A DNA stretch of 6,361 nt from SAR324 cluster bacterium (GTDB lineage Bacteria; SAR324; XYD2-FULL-50-16): the NCBI GenBank assembly GCA_002401295.1, contig NVSR01000042.1, positions 1 through 6,361 on the forward strand, written 5' to 3'. Below the pieces are notes generated by a model. That model saw only the letters and a program-made list of their open reading frames with translations, did not search any database and was not told where the DNA came from. The position numbers were made by a program, and so were the translations under genes. Every line of letters starts with the position of its first letter. Position 1 is the stretch's first letter. This document shows positions 4,728-6,361 of the stretch, piece by piece.

Positions 4728-5980
4728 TCAGATACCCTCAATAATTTTTATCCGTAAGTCTTTCTCCACTAAAGCAATTAAGTCTTCTCTTATGCCAAAA
4801 GATTCTGCTCTTTGTCTAAAGCAAGATACAACATTTATAACACTACTTATAATTCTTTCAGCAGTTTTTCGTTTAATATCTGCATCCTTTGCAAGCATAA
4901 GTAAGTCATCAACCTTAAACCCATTTACCTTGCCTCTAATGCTCATCTGATGATTCTTTGTGTACATAGCACCATTATCGTAAGTAATATCATAGGCTTT
5001 AGATAAACTCCACACACCATCTTTACTCATCATAAAAGAAGTATTTTTTGCGTGATCATCTTGATTTCTAGCAATAACATTAAATACACATCTCCTAAAA
5101 AACTCAATAACATCTCTCTTGTCCTTACTTATAAACCATACAACCCTTAATGCTTCATCATAACTATAATGCTGAGGGAGATTGAAGTCTATATGCATCA
5201 TAGACACTAAAGAATGCATATGTATTTTATTATTTCCTTCTCTATCAAATCTTTTTATCATAAAGTGATTGAGGTCTCTATCTTCTATCATTCTAATCTC
5301 AGGAACATTGATATCGCAATCTTTAGCCATACTCATATATAAGTACTCTAACTTAGTAAAATCAAGGCTCTTTTTATGATCATCAACCATATCAAATTTA
5401 ACTAACCAATGCTCGAAGCCAGAAGGTACATCACTAACCCCGCTTATTATCTCATTAGTTTTATAATTCCAAACAATAATCGCCTTAGCTCTAGCGCCAC
5501 CAGCACTTGCCCCACTTCCTGTAAACTTCATTAGGTCCTCAATAGATTCTTCCATCTCTCCTTGGATAACCTTTTTAGACGATTCATACATACTTCTAAT
5601 TTCTAGGGGTTCTGTTACATCCATCTCATCAAGTAATCTTTCACATGGCTTATATTCTAAAGCCCCATACCATGACTACCAATAAAGATAAGCTTTTGTA
5701 AAACACTAAGATCTTTTGCAAGTAATCCTTTACTTTCGTAGTATCTTTCGATAACCTTTGTCCCAAATTTATCGGGGAGCGAATCAAAGAATACCCCGGC
5801 TAAAGTATTGAAGTACTTGTCATCTGTGTTAACATAAGTATTTGTATCAAAGGGGAGTTTTATAGGGGATACATTCATATCAGTGTCAATAAAGTCTTGC
5901 TCATATTCAAAACTAATTACACCGTCTCTCTCATATAGAGTACCAAGCATCATTCCGTATAGAAAAATAGTAACTTCCAT
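4728..5980 (-). pseudogene. hipA: HipA-type Ser/Thr kinase toxin, broken by a one-base frameshift
   Basis: With one base restored this is a 417-residue HipA, a normal length. The N-terminal part (107 residues, HipA_N/Couple_hipA type) runs from MEVTIFLYGMMLGTLYE to GVFFDSLPDKFGTKVIERYY and IGSHGMG, then meets a TAG at 5659-5657. The kinase part continues in another frame: ALEYKPCERLLDE, the P-loop-like GASAGGARAK, HWLVKFD, the catalytic loop RNQDDHAKN, the metal-binding AYDITY, then HQMSIRGKVNGF. HipA kinases phosphorylate targets such as glutamyl-tRNA synthetase and cause growth arrest; HipB neutralises them. The frame change falls at the C run 5663-5666 (G4 on the coding strand); a fifth G gives GMGALEY. 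The ATG at 5980 directly follows the hipB stop, with AGGAAAAA before it. It may be a real loss of function or a sequencing error, since all kinase motifs are intact. Confidence 0.88.
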
Positions 5981-6241
5981 CTACTTTTTCCTGTCTTCTG
6001 CTTTCATTTGAGAAATACTTTTGACTTCATTATCTTTGACTAAATCATTTAGCTCTTTAAATAAGCCTAATACGTGCAATATAGAAATAAAGCTGCTAAG
6101 CGAAATAGAGTTATTGTCAATCAGCTCTCTGTATGAGCCATAACTAACACCTGCTTTTTTTGCAAGATTTTTTTGTGTAATTTTTTGGTTTTTTCTCTTA
6201 ACGAACAAGAACATCTCCGCGCAATCTCGAGCCAACAACAC
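5981..6241 (-). CDS. hipB: HipB-like helix-turn-helix antitoxin, N-terminus at repeat edge
   Basis: An Xre-type repressor of up to 86 residues. The helix-turn-helix is at about 21-43 (ITQKNLAKKAGVSYGSYREL), followed by the ISLSSFISILHVLGLFKELNDL helices typical of the antitoxin paired with HipA. It would bind the operon promoter and hold HipA inactive. It lies directly ahead of hipA with no gap (TAG then ATG). The start is uncertain. GTG at 6241, and TTG codons just after it, have no good ribosome binding site, while the in-frame ATG at about 6214 would cut into helix 1. Relatives usually have several residues before ARDCAEMF. The frame begins exactly at repeat copy A, so the true start and promoter may have been lost, or the repeat itself may now supply the start. 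Confidence 0.82.
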   Translation of the reverse strand: MLLARDCAEMFLFVKRKNQKITQKNLAKKAGVSYGSYRELIDNNSISLSSFISILHVLGLFKELNDLVKDNEVKSISQMKAEDRKK

Positions 6242-6330
6242 GCTCTTGCTCTAAAATCCTTCTAATCAGCGTAATCCGCTGACAACAAGCTCTTACTATT
6301 CCAAAAACTAAAAACCAGAAACTGCATCTC
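6242..6330 (-). repeat. Intergenic repeat, copy A
   Basis: This is the reference copy. It has GCTCTTGCTCT at the left edge, AATC at 9-base steps (AATCCTTCT, AATCAGCGT, AATCCGCTG) and a perfect 6-bp hairpin (6266-6271 with 6277-6282, loop TAATC). It then runs through CAAGCTCTT to TTCCAAAAACTAAAAACC. It lies upstream of hipB and presumably 3' of a further minus-strand gene beyond the window. The hipB frame begins at its edge. Confidence 0.88.
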
Positions 6331-6337
6331 CGATGCA
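6323..6337 (-). terminator. Small perfect hairpin, possible weak terminator
   Basis: TGCATC (6323-6328) and GATGCA (6332-6337) form a perfect 6-bp stem with a 3-base loop. Read on the minus strand it is followed by GTTTCTGGTTTTTAG, a broken T tract. It could end transcription of a minus-strand gene entering from beyond 6361. The stem is short and the T tract imperfect. I recognise no gene in 6331-6361. Confidence 0.25.
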
Positions 6338-6361
6338 CCCCTAACTAGCCCCATCTCTAAA

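Noticed and set aside
1731..6330. Repeats as a CRISPR array
   Set aside because: Copies are about 780 to 1580 bases apart with genes between them and are not identical.

Overview
The window joins two unlike parts. The left part (1 to about 1345) looks chromosomal. It holds the 3' end of lepA, read on +, followed tail to tail by a frameshifted remnant of a gene on the minus strand. The LepA protein, including its C-terminal ending in KLND, reads like Bacteroidota LepA, so a Bacteroidota host is the best guess. That is judged from memory of the family, not from a search.

The right part (about 1346 to 6361) is visibly richer in A+T. Every gene in it is on the minus strand. In transcription order (right to left) it holds: a hipB-hipA module (hipA broken by a one-base frameshift); a relB/stbD-relE pair; a fragment of a BrnT-type toxin gene; a yefM-yoeB pair; a short Wzz-like chain-length-determinant membrane protein; a brnT-copG (BrnA-like) pair; and an unrecognised small gene. 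Several of these, the Wzz-like protein above all, remind me of Campylobacterota proteins, so the cargo may have a different origin from the lepA side.

Five related copies of an intergenic repeat (about 62 to 89 bases) divide this right part. They lie at 1731-1799, 3068-3143, 3886-3974, 4666-4727 and 6242-6330. All have the same orientation, and each lies just 3' of a gene or toxin-antitoxin pair. Two copies begin at the base after a stop codon. The repeat carries an AATC motif every 9 bases and a short hairpin whose stem is partly kept by paired changes between copies. The layout resembles a gene-cassette array such as a sedentary chromosomal integron: one orientation, one repeat 3' of each cargo, and cargo dominated by toxin-antitoxin modules. 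However, I cannot find the RYYYAAC/GTTRRRY core sites of canonical attC, and no integrase is in the window. The repeat-delimited array is the most interesting feature here.

Working toxin-antitoxin pairs stabilise DNA: the labile antitoxin must be made continuously or the stable toxin acts. The relB-relE pair looks intact, with all the known RelE active-site residues. YoeB has an unusual Tyr in place of the catalytic His. HipA is frameshifted. Three probable one-base losses, two of them clearly in homopolymers (remnant gene and hipA), leave open whether the decay is real or partly sequencing error.
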